NCBI GenBank assembly: GCA_009786075.1
Contig: WQTX01000014.1
Location: 1 to 39,601, forward strand
Source: Bacteroidota bacterium
GTDB lineage: Bacteria; Bacteroidota; Bacteroidia; Bacteroidales; UBA1715
Length of the DNA stretch: 39,601 nt
Direction: 5' to 3'
Shown: positions 8,645 to 15,496 of the stretch, in pieces
Position numbering within the stretch: the first letter of the stretch is position 1
How the letters are laid out: the number at the start of each line of letters is the position of its first letter
Made by a program: the position numbers and the translations under genes
The notes under the pieces: generated by a model
Database searches by the model: none
What the model was told of the DNA's origin: nothing
The model's input: only the letters and a program-made list of their open reading frames with translations

Positions 8645-8744
8645 CGTCATTCCTGCGCAGGCAGGAACGGCGAAGCCCTCAACGAAGTTAATCTCCTCAA
8701 AAATGTGCATATTTAGGGGGATTCCTGCCTACGCAGGAATGACG
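8645..8744. repeat. inverted repeat pair, CATTCCTGCGNAGGCAGGAA family
   Basis: Arms 8645-8667 and 8722-8744 are inverted copies of 23 bp with one mismatch. Each arm is itself partly palindromic (CCTGCGCAGG). The same core recurs at 25102-25129, so this is a dispersed repeat family. No coding sequence lies inside. Confidence 0.8.
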
Positions 8745-8802
8745 GCAACTGCGAACATCATTGGCGAGGAACGAAGCAATCTCTTTTTGGGAAATATTTG
8801 AA

Positions 8803-8843
8803 CAAAAAAAACCGATTTGCTATAAGGGAGTAGCAAATCGGTT
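8803..8843 (-). terminator. intrinsic terminator of the tpiA operon
   Basis: A 13-bp perfect stem (8810-8822 with 8831-8843). On the minus strand it is followed by a run of eight Ts, placed about 27 bp after the tpiA stop. Confidence 0.87.
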
Positions 8844-8870
8844 CCGGGAAAACTATGAAAAAACAACTTC

Positions 8871-9620
8871 TTAGAATGCGTTGATAATTGTATTGAAATC
8901 AGCAGCTTTTAACGATGCACCACCAATTAAACCGCCGTCAACATCGGGATTTGAGAATAATTCCTGTGCATTTTGCGCATTGCAACTTCCTCCGTAAAGG
9001 ATTGAAATTTCTTGTGCTACATCGTTGCCAAATTGTGCTGCAATAGCATCACGAATTGCTTTGTGCATTTCTTGTGCTTGTGCAGTTGTGGCGGTTTTAC
9101 CTGTTCCAATAGCCCAAATTGGTTCATAAGCGATGATTATTTTTTTGAAATCTTCAACCGAAAGCGTGAAAATAGTTTCTTTCAATTGGTTGATTACGTA
9201 TTCGTTTTGTATTCCTGCTTCGCGAATAGTCAATGCTTCGCCGCAGCAATAAATTGGAGTAAGGTTGTTTTCCAATGCAAGAGCAAGTTTTTTGTTTAAA
9301 ATTGCGCTTGTTTCGCCATAATATTCACGGCGTTCGCTGTGTCCTAAAATTACGTATTTCGCACCTGTTGAAGCAACCATTGCGGCTGAAACTTCGCCGG
9401 TGAATGCACCTTTTGCCTCGGCTGCACAGTTTTGTGCGGCAACTGAAATTGCTTTGTTTGTTACTGTTTTTGCAACTTCGGTAATGTGGGTAAATGGTGT
9501 TCCTAAAACTACCACAACACCTTGTGCCGTAACCACATCGTTTACTTCTTTTGCTAACGCAACTCCTTCGGCAACAGTGGTATTACATTTCCAGTTACCT
9601 GCAACTACTTTTTTTCTCAT
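8871..9620 (-). CDS. tpiA: triose-phosphate isomerase
   Basis: TpiA interconverts dihydroxyacetone phosphate and glyceraldehyde-3-phosphate in glycolysis. The 249-residue TIM barrel has the catalytic lysine in GNWKCN (K11), the electrophilic histidine in LGHSERR (H94) and the general-base glutamate in [11 protein letters not shown] (E166), with the flexible loop after it. It ends the DUF1599 / BT_3928-like / tpiA series, with 13 bp between its start and the stop of the upstream gene. Confidence 0.97.
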   Translation of the reverse strand: MRKKVVAGNWKCNTTVAEGVALAKEVNDVVTAQGVVVVLGTPFTHITEVAKTVTNKAISVAAQNCAAEAKGAFTGEVSAAMVASTGAKYVILGHSERREYYGETSAILNKKLALALENNLTPIYCCGEALTIREAGIQNEYVINQLKETIFTLSVEDFKKIIIAYEPIWAIGTGKTATTAQAQEMHKAIRDAIAAQFGNDVAQEISILYGGSCNAQNAQELFSNPDVDGGLIGGASLKAADFNTIINAF

Positions 9621-9633
9621 TGTATAAAATTTA

Positions 9634-10971
9634 TTATTTATTGTTTAACATTAATTTTTCAAATTTCGCAATTGGCGGAATATCGTTTCCATTCCAATTA
9701 GCAATAACTACACCATTTTTAAGCACCACCAATCCGGGATTTGCCCGCACAATTGTTTTCAATGCAATGGGGTCGGCAATTAAAAATTCATATTGTGCCT
9801 GCGTTTTCTCGCGGAATGCCGCCACATCTTCGGCAAGACTTGCTGTTAATCCATAAAACGCAAAATCATGTTGTTGCGCCCAATCGTAAAGCGCATTTAT
9901 TGCTTGTGCATTCTTTGTGCAGCTTGTTTTTATATCATATTGCACCAATAAAAATACAAATGATGTATCTGTTATAATATTGCAGGTGTAATCTTCGCGA
10001 GATTGCGAAGAAATAAAAAACGGGTCGAGTTTAAAAACTTTTTCTTCGGTTTTCAAGCGGATTATTTCATTACGATACGGTTTTAGGGTATCTATGTCCC
10101 AAATTTCCCAATCGGGATAATTTTCGGTAATTTCAAATTCTTTGCGTTCGCCGGTTTGATTGTTTACAAATTCGGCATACATATAAGTTTTGGTAGTGGG
10201 TGCAACTGATTGTCCGCAGCTTTCGCTAACTAATTGTGTTCCAATTTTATAAGGACGGAAATCAATCGGCGGCAAATGAATAAGTGCGTACGCTGAAAGT
10301 CCAACAATGGAAAGTGTTAAAACAATTGTTGCAATCAATGAAAATACCGGAGTAAGCGAAGGCTGTATTTTTTTGCGACAGAAAAATAAAAACGCTACCG
10401 GCACTAAAATAAATATGTTTTTTACAAACGTTTGCCAATTGGTAAGAACCAAAGCATCGCCAAAACAACCGCAATCGTGCACCAATTCTTTACCGGTAAT
10501 ATTTTGCTGAAACGCCAAATAGAGCGTAACCGGCGTAAACCCAAGCATAAAAATCAATGCGCCGAGCGACGAAAGTTTCGGGTAAATTTTGAACAGCAAA
10601 CACAAACCCACCAACAATTCCGCAGTGCTCATAATAATACCAAGCGTAAGAGCCGCCGGAGCCAAGAAATCCATGTTCCACGCTGTGAAATAATCTATAA
10701 ATTTATAATTTGAACCAAGCGGGTCAACAGCTTTTACAAAACCTGAGAAAACGAATAAAATACCGGTAAAAAATCGAGAAATTGAAATTGCGTAGCTTTT
10801 TTGTTCAAAAATCAAAGCCAAACCAACCGATGCTGCTGCAATTGTTCCTAAAAGTACCCACAGTTTTGTCCACGTGGCATCTTCAAAAACTCCGAAAAAC
10901 GCAACCGCTGTGAGCGATGCAAAAATCAGCATTAAACCTATGCCGAATTGGATGTAATTTTTTTGTTTCAT
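9634..10971 (-). CDS. BT_3928-like membrane protein: DoxX-type domain plus periplasmic thioredoxin-like domain
   Basis: The 445-residue protein has two N-terminal membrane segments (about 9-29 and 36-56), then a DoxX/MauE-like four-helix region (about 62-200) with [21 protein letters not shown] and the cysteine motif HDCGCFGD (C167, C169). After a further membrane helix (about 205-235), the C-terminal half (240-445) is extracytoplasmic and looks like a thioredoxin-fold domain (ending in a [15 protein letters not shown] strand pair). This architecture is typical of the Bacteroidetes protein next to tpiA. A role in envelope redox chemistry is plausible but unproven. Confidence 0.82.
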   Translation of the reverse strand: MKQKNYIQFGIGLMLIFASLTAVAFFGVFEDATWTKLWVLLGTIAAASVGLALIFEQKSYAISISRFFTGILFVFSGFVKAVDPLGSNYKFIDYFTAWNMDFLAPAALTLGIIMSTAELLVGLCLLFKIYPKLSSLGALIFMLGFTPVTLYLAFQQNITGKELVHDCGCFGDALVLTNWQTFVKNIFILVPVAFLFFCRKKIQPSLTPVFSLIATIVLTLSIVGLSAYALIHLPPIDFRPYKIGTQLVSESCGQSVAPTTKTYMYAEFVNNQTGERKEFEITENYPDWEIWDIDTLKPYRNEIIRLKTEEKVFKLDPFFISSQSREDYTCNIITDTSFVFLLVQYDIKTSCTKNAQAINALYDWAQQHDFAFYGLTASLAEDVAAFREKTQAQYEFLIADPIALKTIVRANPGLVVLKNGVVIANWNGNDIPPIAKFEKLMLNNK

Positions 10972-10985
10972 AATTTTTAGATTTT

Positions 10986-11059
10986 AAAGCCCCCTAAATC
11001 CCCCTCAGGGGGGACTTTAAGAAACTTGCAGTTTCTTTACTCCTCCCCTTGAGGGGAGG
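10986..11059. repeat. C-rich palindromic repeat cluster overlapping the DUF1599 stop
   Basis: Three palindromes sit side by side: 10986-11018 (CCCCCT..AGGGGGG type), a hairpin 11019-11037 (7-bp stem AAGAAAC/GTTTCTT) and 11042-11059 (8-bp stem CCTCCCCT/AGGGGAGG). The last two overlap the stop codon (11037-11039) and final codons of the DUF1599 gene. The reading QPLPTSPQGEE is the usual translation of this C-rich repeat. Confidence 0.75.
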
Positions 11060-11618
11060 TTGGGAGGGGCTGCTTTTCTATTACTAATTTTATCAATGCA
11101 AAAATAGCATAATTTATCATATCATAATAATTTGCGTCTATTCCTTCCGAAATTTTTGTTGCGCCGTTGTTGTTTTCAATTTGTTTTGTACGGTGTATTT
11201 TCATCAAAATCAAATCGGTGTACGAACTTGTGCGCATACTGCGCCACGCTTCGCCGTAATCGTGATTTTTATCAAGCATAAGCGTAGTGGCGGCATCGTA
11301 ATATTTTTCGTACAAATTCATTGTTGCCGCTTTTTCCATTTCCACAGGTGCATCGTCGCTTAATTCCAATTGAATTAAACCCATAATTCCGTAATTGACA
11401 ATGGCAATAAATTCGGGCACAATGCCTTCGTTTACTTTTGAAATGCCTTTTTGTTCAATGCTTTTTATGCGTTGCGCTTTTATAAAAATTTGGTCGGTAA
11501 TAGATTCTGCACGCATTATGCGCCACGCAGTGCCATAGTCGTCGTATTTTTTTTCAAAAATATCGAAACATATTTTTTTAACTTCCGCAAATTGCGTTTT
11601 GGTTAATTCCATTGACAT
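11037..11618 (-). CDS. DUF1599 family protein (two tandem domains)
   Basis: The 193-residue protein contains two related halves. Residues about 10-85 hold YDDYGTAWRIMRAESITDQI, and about 100-180 hold HDYGEAWRSMRTSSYTDLIL; each is followed by a KAQRIKSIE/KIHRTKQIE helix. This duplicated D-Y-G-x-A-W-R pattern is diagnostic of DUF1599. The function is not known to me. The C-terminal QPLPTSPQGEE comes from a palindromic repeat that has replaced the natural tail. A minus-strand -7 box lies at 11641-11648, and the gene leads the BT_3928-like / tpiA series. Confidence 0.88.
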   Translation of the reverse strand: MSMELTKTQFAEVKKICFDIFEKKYDDYGTAWRIMRAESITDQIFIKAQRIKSIEQKGISKVNEGIVPEFIAIVNYGIMGLIQLELSDDAPVEMEKAATMNLYEKYYDAATTLMLDKNHDYGEAWRSMRTSSYTDLILMKIHRTKQIENNNGATKISEGIDANYYDMINYAIFALIKLVIEKQPLPTSPQGEE

Positions 11619-11640
11619 AGTAAAAAAATCTTATTTTTGC

Positions 11641-11648
11641 CAAAAGTA
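11641..11648 (-). promoter_or_regulatory. -7 box for DUF1599 / tpiA series (TACTTTTG)
   Basis: An exact TAnnTTTG on the minus strand, 22 bp upstream of the DUF1599 start; divergent from the PIN gene promoter. Confidence 0.6.
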
Positions 11649-11691
11649 AAAAAATATTGTGAGTTTTTACTGTGTGCAGTTAAAAAATGTC

Positions 11692-11699
11692 TATTTTTG
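11692..11699 (+). promoter_or_regulatory. -7 box for the PIN gene (TATTTTTG)
   Basis: An exact TAnnTTTG 20 bp before ATG 11720. It argues against the longer reading from ATG 11687, which begins upstream of the box. Confidence 0.6.
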
Positions 11700-11719
11700 T
11701 GCTCAATGTAACATTTTTG

Positions 11720-12184
11720 ATGAAAGTATATCTTGACAATTGTTCTTACAACCGCCCTTTTGACGACCAAAGTCAGATGCGTATTTACTTGGAAACGCAA
11801 TCCAAGTTATATGTTCAGCAATTGATATGTTTTGGTCGTTTATCATTGGCTGTTTCTTATGTTTCTCGTTATGAGAACGGAAATAGTCCTTATTCAAAAA
11901 ACAAAATAGCAATTGGAAGATTTTTTAAGAATGCAACAACATATATTGATATTGACAAAGCAGATATAATTGAAGAAAGAGCAGCTGGAATTATGAAATA
12001 CGGAATAAAAGCAAAAGATGCACTACACATTTCGTGCGCAATAGAGGCACAATGCGATTATTTTATAACTACCGACGACGGGATTTTGAAAAAACACAAA
12101 ACAGGCGATATACAAGTGTGTTCGCCGATAGATTTTATTACTATTTGGGAGGATTATTTATGTACAGCACAGCAACCATTATGA
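11720..12184 (+). CDS. PIN-domain protein, probable toxin of a toxin-antitoxin-like pair
   Basis: The 154-residue protein begins MKVYLDNCSYNRPFDDQSQ, the opening of a PIN-like subfamily common in Bacteroidetes, Chlorobi and cyanobacteria. Acidic residues expected in a PIN nuclease site are D6, the D15-D16 pair, the aspartate in KAKDALHISCA and the terminal TTDDGILKK. PIN proteins of TA modules cleave RNA. The start at 11720 is set by the -7 box. The next gene overlaps it by 25 bp, indicating translational coupling. It marks the left edge of the accessory island between DUF1599 and folP. Confidence 0.75.
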   Translation: MKVYLDNCSYNRPFDDQSQMRIYLETQSKLYVQQLICFGRLSLAVSYVSRYENGNSPYSKNKIAIGRFFKNATTYIDIDKADIIEERAAGIMKYGIKAKDALHISCAIEAQCDYFITTDDGILKKHKTGDIQVCSPIDFITIWEDYLCTAQQPL

Positions 12185-12363
12185 ACGACGGCATAAATTG
12201 CCTTGTAGAACGATTGGGGATTATTGAAACGGAAATTTTTATATCTCAAATCATTCGTGAACCACTTGATTACACAAAATGGCAAAGAGAACACTATGCC
12301 GATATGTCGCTAAGCGAATTGAATAAAAAGGCTGTGGAATATGCAAAAAACTCACGTTCGTAA
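12160..12363 (+). CDS. small partner of the PIN gene, possible antitoxin
   Basis: The 67-residue protein begins MYSTATIMNDGINCLVERLG and continues with an IIETEIFISQIIREPLDYTKW segment. This resembles the small proteins encoded next to PIN genes of the same subfamily. It overlaps the PIN gene by 25 bp in another frame and must share its transcript. The gene order (PIN first) is the reverse of the classic antitoxin-first order. The antitoxin role is inferred from position only. Confidence 0.6.
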   Translation: MYSTATIMNDGINCLVERLGIIETEIFISQIIREPLDYTKWQREHYADMSLSELNKKAVEYAKNSRS

Positions 12364-12526
12364 TTTTTAATTCATTTTTATTGTCTAAACTGTGATTTTA
12401 AAATGATTATGTTGATTTATGTGATTTTTTAAATTGCATTGGAATTCAACTTTCGCAAGTTAAATTTATAGCAAAAACAAACATTTCGACTACGCTCAAT
12501 GACCACCTAATTTGCACCTAATTTAA

Positions 12527-12656
12527 AACAAAACAACCTAAGTAACAGATAGATACACACACATAACCTAATTACCTTTCATTAAAAATTTTTATTGAAA
12601 AATCAGGTAATTAGGTCTTTTATATGTGTGTCACGTGTTACTTAGGTTGTTTTGTT
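12527..12656. repeat. 130-bp imperfect palindrome upstream of the DGR target gene
   Basis: Three nested perfect arm pairs are visible: 21 bp (12527-12547 with 12636-12656), 9 bp (12557-12565 with 12623-12631) and 12 bp (12566-12577 with 12605-12616), around a 27-nt AT-rich loop. The rest of the gene-free stretch 12364-12766 holds a TTTCGACTACGCTCAATGAC word at 12484-12503, three ATCAGGT words, and the target promoter. The palindrome is too long for a simple terminator and could be a MITE-like insertion or a regulatory structure. Confidence 0.85.
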
Positions 12657-12730
12657 AGAAAACAATCAGGTATAAATCAGGTGTTATTGCGAATAATCAG
12701 TAAAAAAACAATCACTTCTCTGAAAAATTC

Positions 12731-12738
12731 TATATTTG
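12731..12738 (+). promoter_or_regulatory. -7 box for the DGR target gene (TATATTTG)
   Basis: An exact TAnnTTTG 28 bp before the target start at 12767, and 75 bp after the end of the 130-bp palindrome. Confidence 0.62.
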
Positions 12739-12766
12739 TGGATTGAATTTGAAATTATCTTGAGAA

Positions 12767-14569
12767 ATGGCAGGAAATAAAAAAAATCGTATTATTTTAA
12801 TTGGGAATGGGTTTGACTTGGCGCATAAAAAAAATAGCTTAAAAGCAAATGGGTTAAAGACTGGTTACATGCATTTTATAAGTAATTTTTGGAAAAATGA
12901 ATTAAATTTAGTTAATTCTACTTCAACGAAAATTATTAGTAATCGGAAAGAAAAAACTTATTCTGCATACGAAGATGAATTTATAATTGTAAAAAAAGAA
13001 AAAGAAAAGATTGATAGTGTAGATGAATTAAAACTGAAAATTGTCAATTATAAAAATAAATTTTTAAGTGCTATTGTAAAAGAACAACACATTAGAAATT
13101 GGGTTGATGTTGAAGAAGTTTACTATAAAGAATTAATCAAGTGCTGGAAAATAAAAAAAGATAATTTGGAAGAAGATTTTTTTAATTCTTCAATTAGAAA
13201 ATTGAACAACGATTTTGAGGCGATTAAGAATCAGTTGGAAAATTATCTTCGAGATAAATGTCAAGTAACTATAGATAACAGTTCATTTTTAAAAAACCTA
13301 AAACAAAAAGATATCGATAATAACTTAAAAGATGAAAAGAATGCTTATAATAAAACTCTTTTTCTGTCTTTTAATTATACAGATACAGAACAACATTATA
13401 ATACAAAAGAATACAAAGAAAATTTTAAAAAAGGGAACGAATTGATTTTTGATGAAAACGTAATTCATATACATGGAAAATTAGGAGATAAAACAAATCC
13501 AATAATTTTTGGCTATGGGGATGAATTGGCGGAAAACTATAAAGATATTGAAAACTTAAATGACAATGAATTTTTAGAATATACCAAGTCAATTAAATAT
13601 TGCGAAACCAAAAATTATATAAATCTGTTGAATTTTATTGATTCTAATGATTTTGATATTTATATTTTTGGTCACTCTTGTGGAAACAGTGACCGCACTC
13701 TATTAAATAAATTGTTTGAGCATGATAATTGCAAACATGTAAAAGTATTTTATTGGCAGAAAAATAATATTCATGATGATTATACTGATATTTTGAAAAA
13801 TATTTCTAGAAATTTTGGCAAAAAGGATTTATTTAGAAGTAGAGTTGTAAAAAAGAATGCTTTAGTTAAATATAGAGAACCAAAAGAATTAGTAACATTT
13901 CAAAAAGAAAGACTTGAAAAAATGGAGGTTCCCGATAATTATAAATATAAATTGTTGGAAAATGGAGAAGAACGAGAGATTAATGGTAGTTTTTATATTG
14001 GAAAATGGCAAGTAACCCAAAGGCAGTGGCAAGAAATGATGAGTAATAAATATAAAGAAAATAAACTCCCAGTTGTATCTGTCAGTTGGTTTGATGCGAT
14101 TGAATTTTGTAATCGTTTAAGTGAAAGATATGAATTGGAAAAATATTATGATATAAGAGGGACTGATGTAGAGATAAATAAAAATGCAAAAGGTTTCCGC
14201 CTGCCTACCGAAGCCGAGTGGGAATATGCAGCGCGGTATTGCCGTCAAGATGGGACAGAGACGAAGGAATATGCTGGAACGGATAGTAAAGACGAATTGA
14301 AGAATTATGCTTGGTATTCTGAGAATAGCGAAAACGAAGCACATGAAGTTGGTACTGCACCAAAAGCAGATGAATTAAAAATTCACGACATGTCCGGCAA
14401 TGTTTGGGAGTGGTGCGAGGATTGGTACGATAATGACGGTCGTTTCCGTGTGCTGCGCGGCGGTAGCTGGAACAACTACGCCGAGTACTGCCGCGTGTCG
14501 TTCCGCTACTACTACGAGCCGGGCTACTGCAGCAACGGCATTGGGTTCCGCTTGGCGCGTTCCCTCTAG
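12767..14569 (+). CDS. DGR target protein: AbiH abortive-infection domain fused to a hypervariable FGE-sulfatase/C-type-lectin-like domain
   Basis: This 600-residue protein has two parts. Residues 1 to about 350 match AbiH: IILIGNGFDLAH near the N-terminus, SFNYTDTE at 201-208, VIHIHGKLGD at 232-241 followed by IIFGYGDEL, and FGHSCGNSD at 301-309. AbiH proteins are abortive-infection phage-defence factors. Residues about 409-600 are an FGE-sulfatase (SUMF1-like) domain: FYIGKWQVTQRQW from 409, GFRLPTEAEWEYAAR at 476-490, DMSGNVWEWCEDWYD at 541-555, then the terminal RGGSW...GFRLAR block. Codons 558-600 are the variable region; nine differ from the template, seven of them to Tyr or Phe. The N-terminal part is markedly more AT-rich than the C-terminal end, which suggests domain shuffling. 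The protein has no signal peptide and is probably cytosolic. Confidence 0.93.
   Translation: MAGNKKNRIILIGNGFDLAHKKNSLKANGLKTGYMHFISNFWKNELNLVNSTSTKIISNRKEKTYSAYEDEFIIVKKEKEKIDSVDELKLKIVNYKNKFLSAIVKEQHIRNWVDVEEVYYKELIKCWKIKKDNLEEDFFNSSIRKLNNDFEAIKNQLENYLRDKCQVTIDNSSFLKNLKQKDIDNNLKDEKNAYNKTLFLSFNYTDTEQHYNTKEYKENFKKGNELIFDENVIHIHGKLGDKTNPIIFGYGDELAENYKDIENLNDNEFLEYTKSIKYCETKNYINLLNFIDSNDFDIYIFGHSCGNSDRTLLNKLFEHDNCKHVKVFYWQKNNIHDDYTDILKNISRNFGKKDLFRSRVVKKNALVKYREPKELVTFQKERLEKMEVPDNYKYKLLENGEEREINGSFYIGKWQVTQRQWQEMMSNKYKENKLPVVSVSWFDAIEFCNRLSERYELEKYYDIRGTDVEINKNAKGFRLPTEAEWEYAARYCRQDGTETKEYAGTDSKDELKNYAWYSENSENEAHEVGTAPKADELKIHDMSGNVWEWCEDWYDNDGRFRVLRGGSWNNYAEYCRVSFRYYYEPGYCSNGIGFRLARSL
14438..14569 (+). 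other. DGR variable region (VR) with 3' IMH-like end
   Basis: These 132 bp align without gaps to the template at 15197-15328 (offset 759). Differences are at 14444, 14445, 14477, 14486, 14502, 14507, 14510, 14525 (template A to T) and 14532, 14537, 14538 (template A to G). No other base differs. The last 31 bp (14539-14569), ending in the stop codon, are identical and GC-rich, as expected for the initiation of mutagenic homing site. Confidence 0.96.
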
Positions 14570-14585
14570 TTCTACCACGAGAGGG
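14562..14585 (+). other. hairpin at the 3' end of the VR
   Basis: CCCTCT (14562-14567) pairs with AGAGGG (14580-14585) around a 12-nt loop. The same left arm after the TR lacks the right arm. A hairpin beside VR but not TR is a known target-recognition feature of some DGRs; this one is weaker (6 bp) than the Bordetella phage example. Confidence 0.55.
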
Positions 14586-14607
14586 CATTTATCCATGTTG
14601 TAAGCTA
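14573..14607. repeat. inverted copy of the TR 3' flank, located after the VR
   Basis: Bases 14591-14607 are the exact reverse complement of 15326-15342 (TAGCTTACAACATGGAT). The complementarity continues to 14573/15361 with four mismatches and one gap. The helix would enclose the accessory gene and the TR. Confidence 0.9.
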
Positions 14608-14620
14608 AAAGGAAAAAAGA

Positions 14621-14701
14621 GTATTTGCAAAGAGGCGAAGTGAGGGACGAACGAAGCCGAAGGGCAAATACGAGAATAGTATAAATACCGCCTGTGGCGG
14701 T
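14621..14701 (+). other. two hairpins between target gene and accessory gene
   Basis: GTATTTGC (14621-14628) pairs with GCAAATAC (14664-14671). ACCGCC (14687-14692) pairs with GGCGGT (14696-14701) around a TGT loop. The second is followed by a T-rich stretch (14708-14714) just before the accessory start, so it may attenuate or terminate target-gene transcription. Confidence 0.55.
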
Positions 14702-14718
14702 CGAAAATTTTTTTAAAA

Positions 14719-15204
14719 ATGCAATTTAAGATTTATACAATTCCATTGCTCGATGATGGGCAAATAGTAGAAGAAATGAATCGTTTTCTGCGTGGAAACA
14801 AGGTGGTTAATGTAGATAAACAGTTAGTTACGCTTAATGGCGGCGGAGCTTATTGGAGTTTTTGCGTTCAATATATCGGTAATGCCGTTATGACCAACAA
14901 AGAGGAGTTTGAACGTAAAGGAAAAATCGATTACAAGAACGAACTTAGCGAGGCGACTTTTGCTGTGTTCAGCCGGTTACGCGCTTGTCGCAAAAAAATA
15001 GCCGATGATGAGGCTATACCCGCTTATGCCGTCTTTACTGACGCCGAGTTGGCAGAAATAGCCCGTTTAGACGAAATAACGGAAAAGAATATGCTTTCTA
15101 TTCATGGAATCGGAAGCAAAAAAATGGAAAAATACGGCAAACAAATGTGCCAAATGATATTGGAAAATAATGCCGTTACTAACGATAAAGTCGAAGGGTC
15201 GTAA
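14719..15204 (+). CDS. DGR accessory protein with C-terminal HRDC-like domain
   Basis: The 161-residue protein takes the place that Avd has in the Bordetella phage DGR. The N-terminal half ([20 protein letters not shown], then a [13 protein letters not shown] strand region) is a compact alpha/beta segment. Residues about 80-150 look like an HRDC domain ([40 protein letters not shown]), a small nucleic-acid-binding fold known from RecQ and RNase D and reported as an alternative DGR accessory. It probably helps bring the reverse transcriptase to the template RNA or target DNA. Its stop codon (15202-15204) lies inside the first bases of the TR. The start at 14719 follows an AT-rich leader. Confidence 0.85.
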   Translation: MQFKIYTIPLLDDGQIVEEMNRFLRGNKVVNVDKQLVTLNGGGAYWSFCVQYIGNAVMTNKEEFERKGKIDYKNELSEATFAVFSRLRACRKKIADDEAIPAYAVFTDAELAEIARLDEITEKNMLSIHGIGSKKMEKYGKQMCQMILENNAVTNDKVEGS

Positions 15205-15328
15205 CCGTGTGCTGCGCGGCGGTAGCTGGAACAACAACGCCGAGAACTGCCGCGTGTCGTACCGCAACAACTACGAGCCGGGCAACTGCAACAACAACAT
15301 TGGGTTCCGCTTGGCGCGTTCCCTCTAG
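15197..15328 (+). other. DGR template repeat (TR)
   Basis: This 132-bp non-coding template matches the VR except at 11 of its 29 adenines. It reads in the target frame with 11 AAC codons, the codon type that gives the widest amino-acid range when adenines mutate. The first eight bases overlap the end of the accessory gene; the accessory stop codon uses template adenines 15203-15204, which are both mutated in the VR copy. Confidence 0.96.
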
Positions 15329-15361
15329 CTTACAACATGGATGGATGTCCTCATAGTGGTA
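15326..15361. repeat. TR 3' flank, inverted partner of 14573-14607
   Basis: It begins at the last three bases of the TR and is the reverse complement of the sequence after the VR (17 bp exact, then about 14 of 18 matched with one gap). Confidence 0.9.
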
Positions 15362-15380
15362 AACAGACTTTTATCGCGCT

Positions 15381-15483
15381 TTCTGCCTTCGGTGCGGAAA
15401 CAAACATGAGCAGTCGTGCACTGCCTGATAAACCGGTGTCGGTAGCTCTGCCGGATAGCAGTGTCGAAAACTCCGGTTTTTTT
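15381..15483 (+). ncRNA. structured TR-RNA spacer between TR and reverse transcriptase
   Basis: Three hairpins can be drawn: 15381-15399 with a C(UUCG)G tetraloop and one bulge; 15410-15424 (GCAGT/ACTGC, 5-nt loop); and 15430-15479 (AAACCGG pairing with CCGGTTT), followed by T7 at 15477-15483. The last resembles an intrinsic terminator. In the Bordetella phage DGR the equivalent spacer is needed for cDNA synthesis, so this is likely the 3' part of the template RNA. Confidence 0.65.
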
Positions 15484-15496
15484 AAAATTGATATGT

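Noticed and set aside
11687-11719. N-terminal extension of the PIN protein from ATG 11687
   Set aside because: The exact -7 box at 11692-11699 lies inside it; the family-like N-terminus begins at 11720.
12034-12159. N-terminal extension of the small PIN partner
   Set aside because: It overlaps the PIN gene out of frame with Arg/Tyr-rich shadow sequence; ATG 12160 starts the plausible protein.
14205-14603. Open frames on both strands over the FGE/VR region
   Set aside because: They are Arg/Ser- or Thr/Ala-rich shadows of the GC-rich variable region of the target gene.
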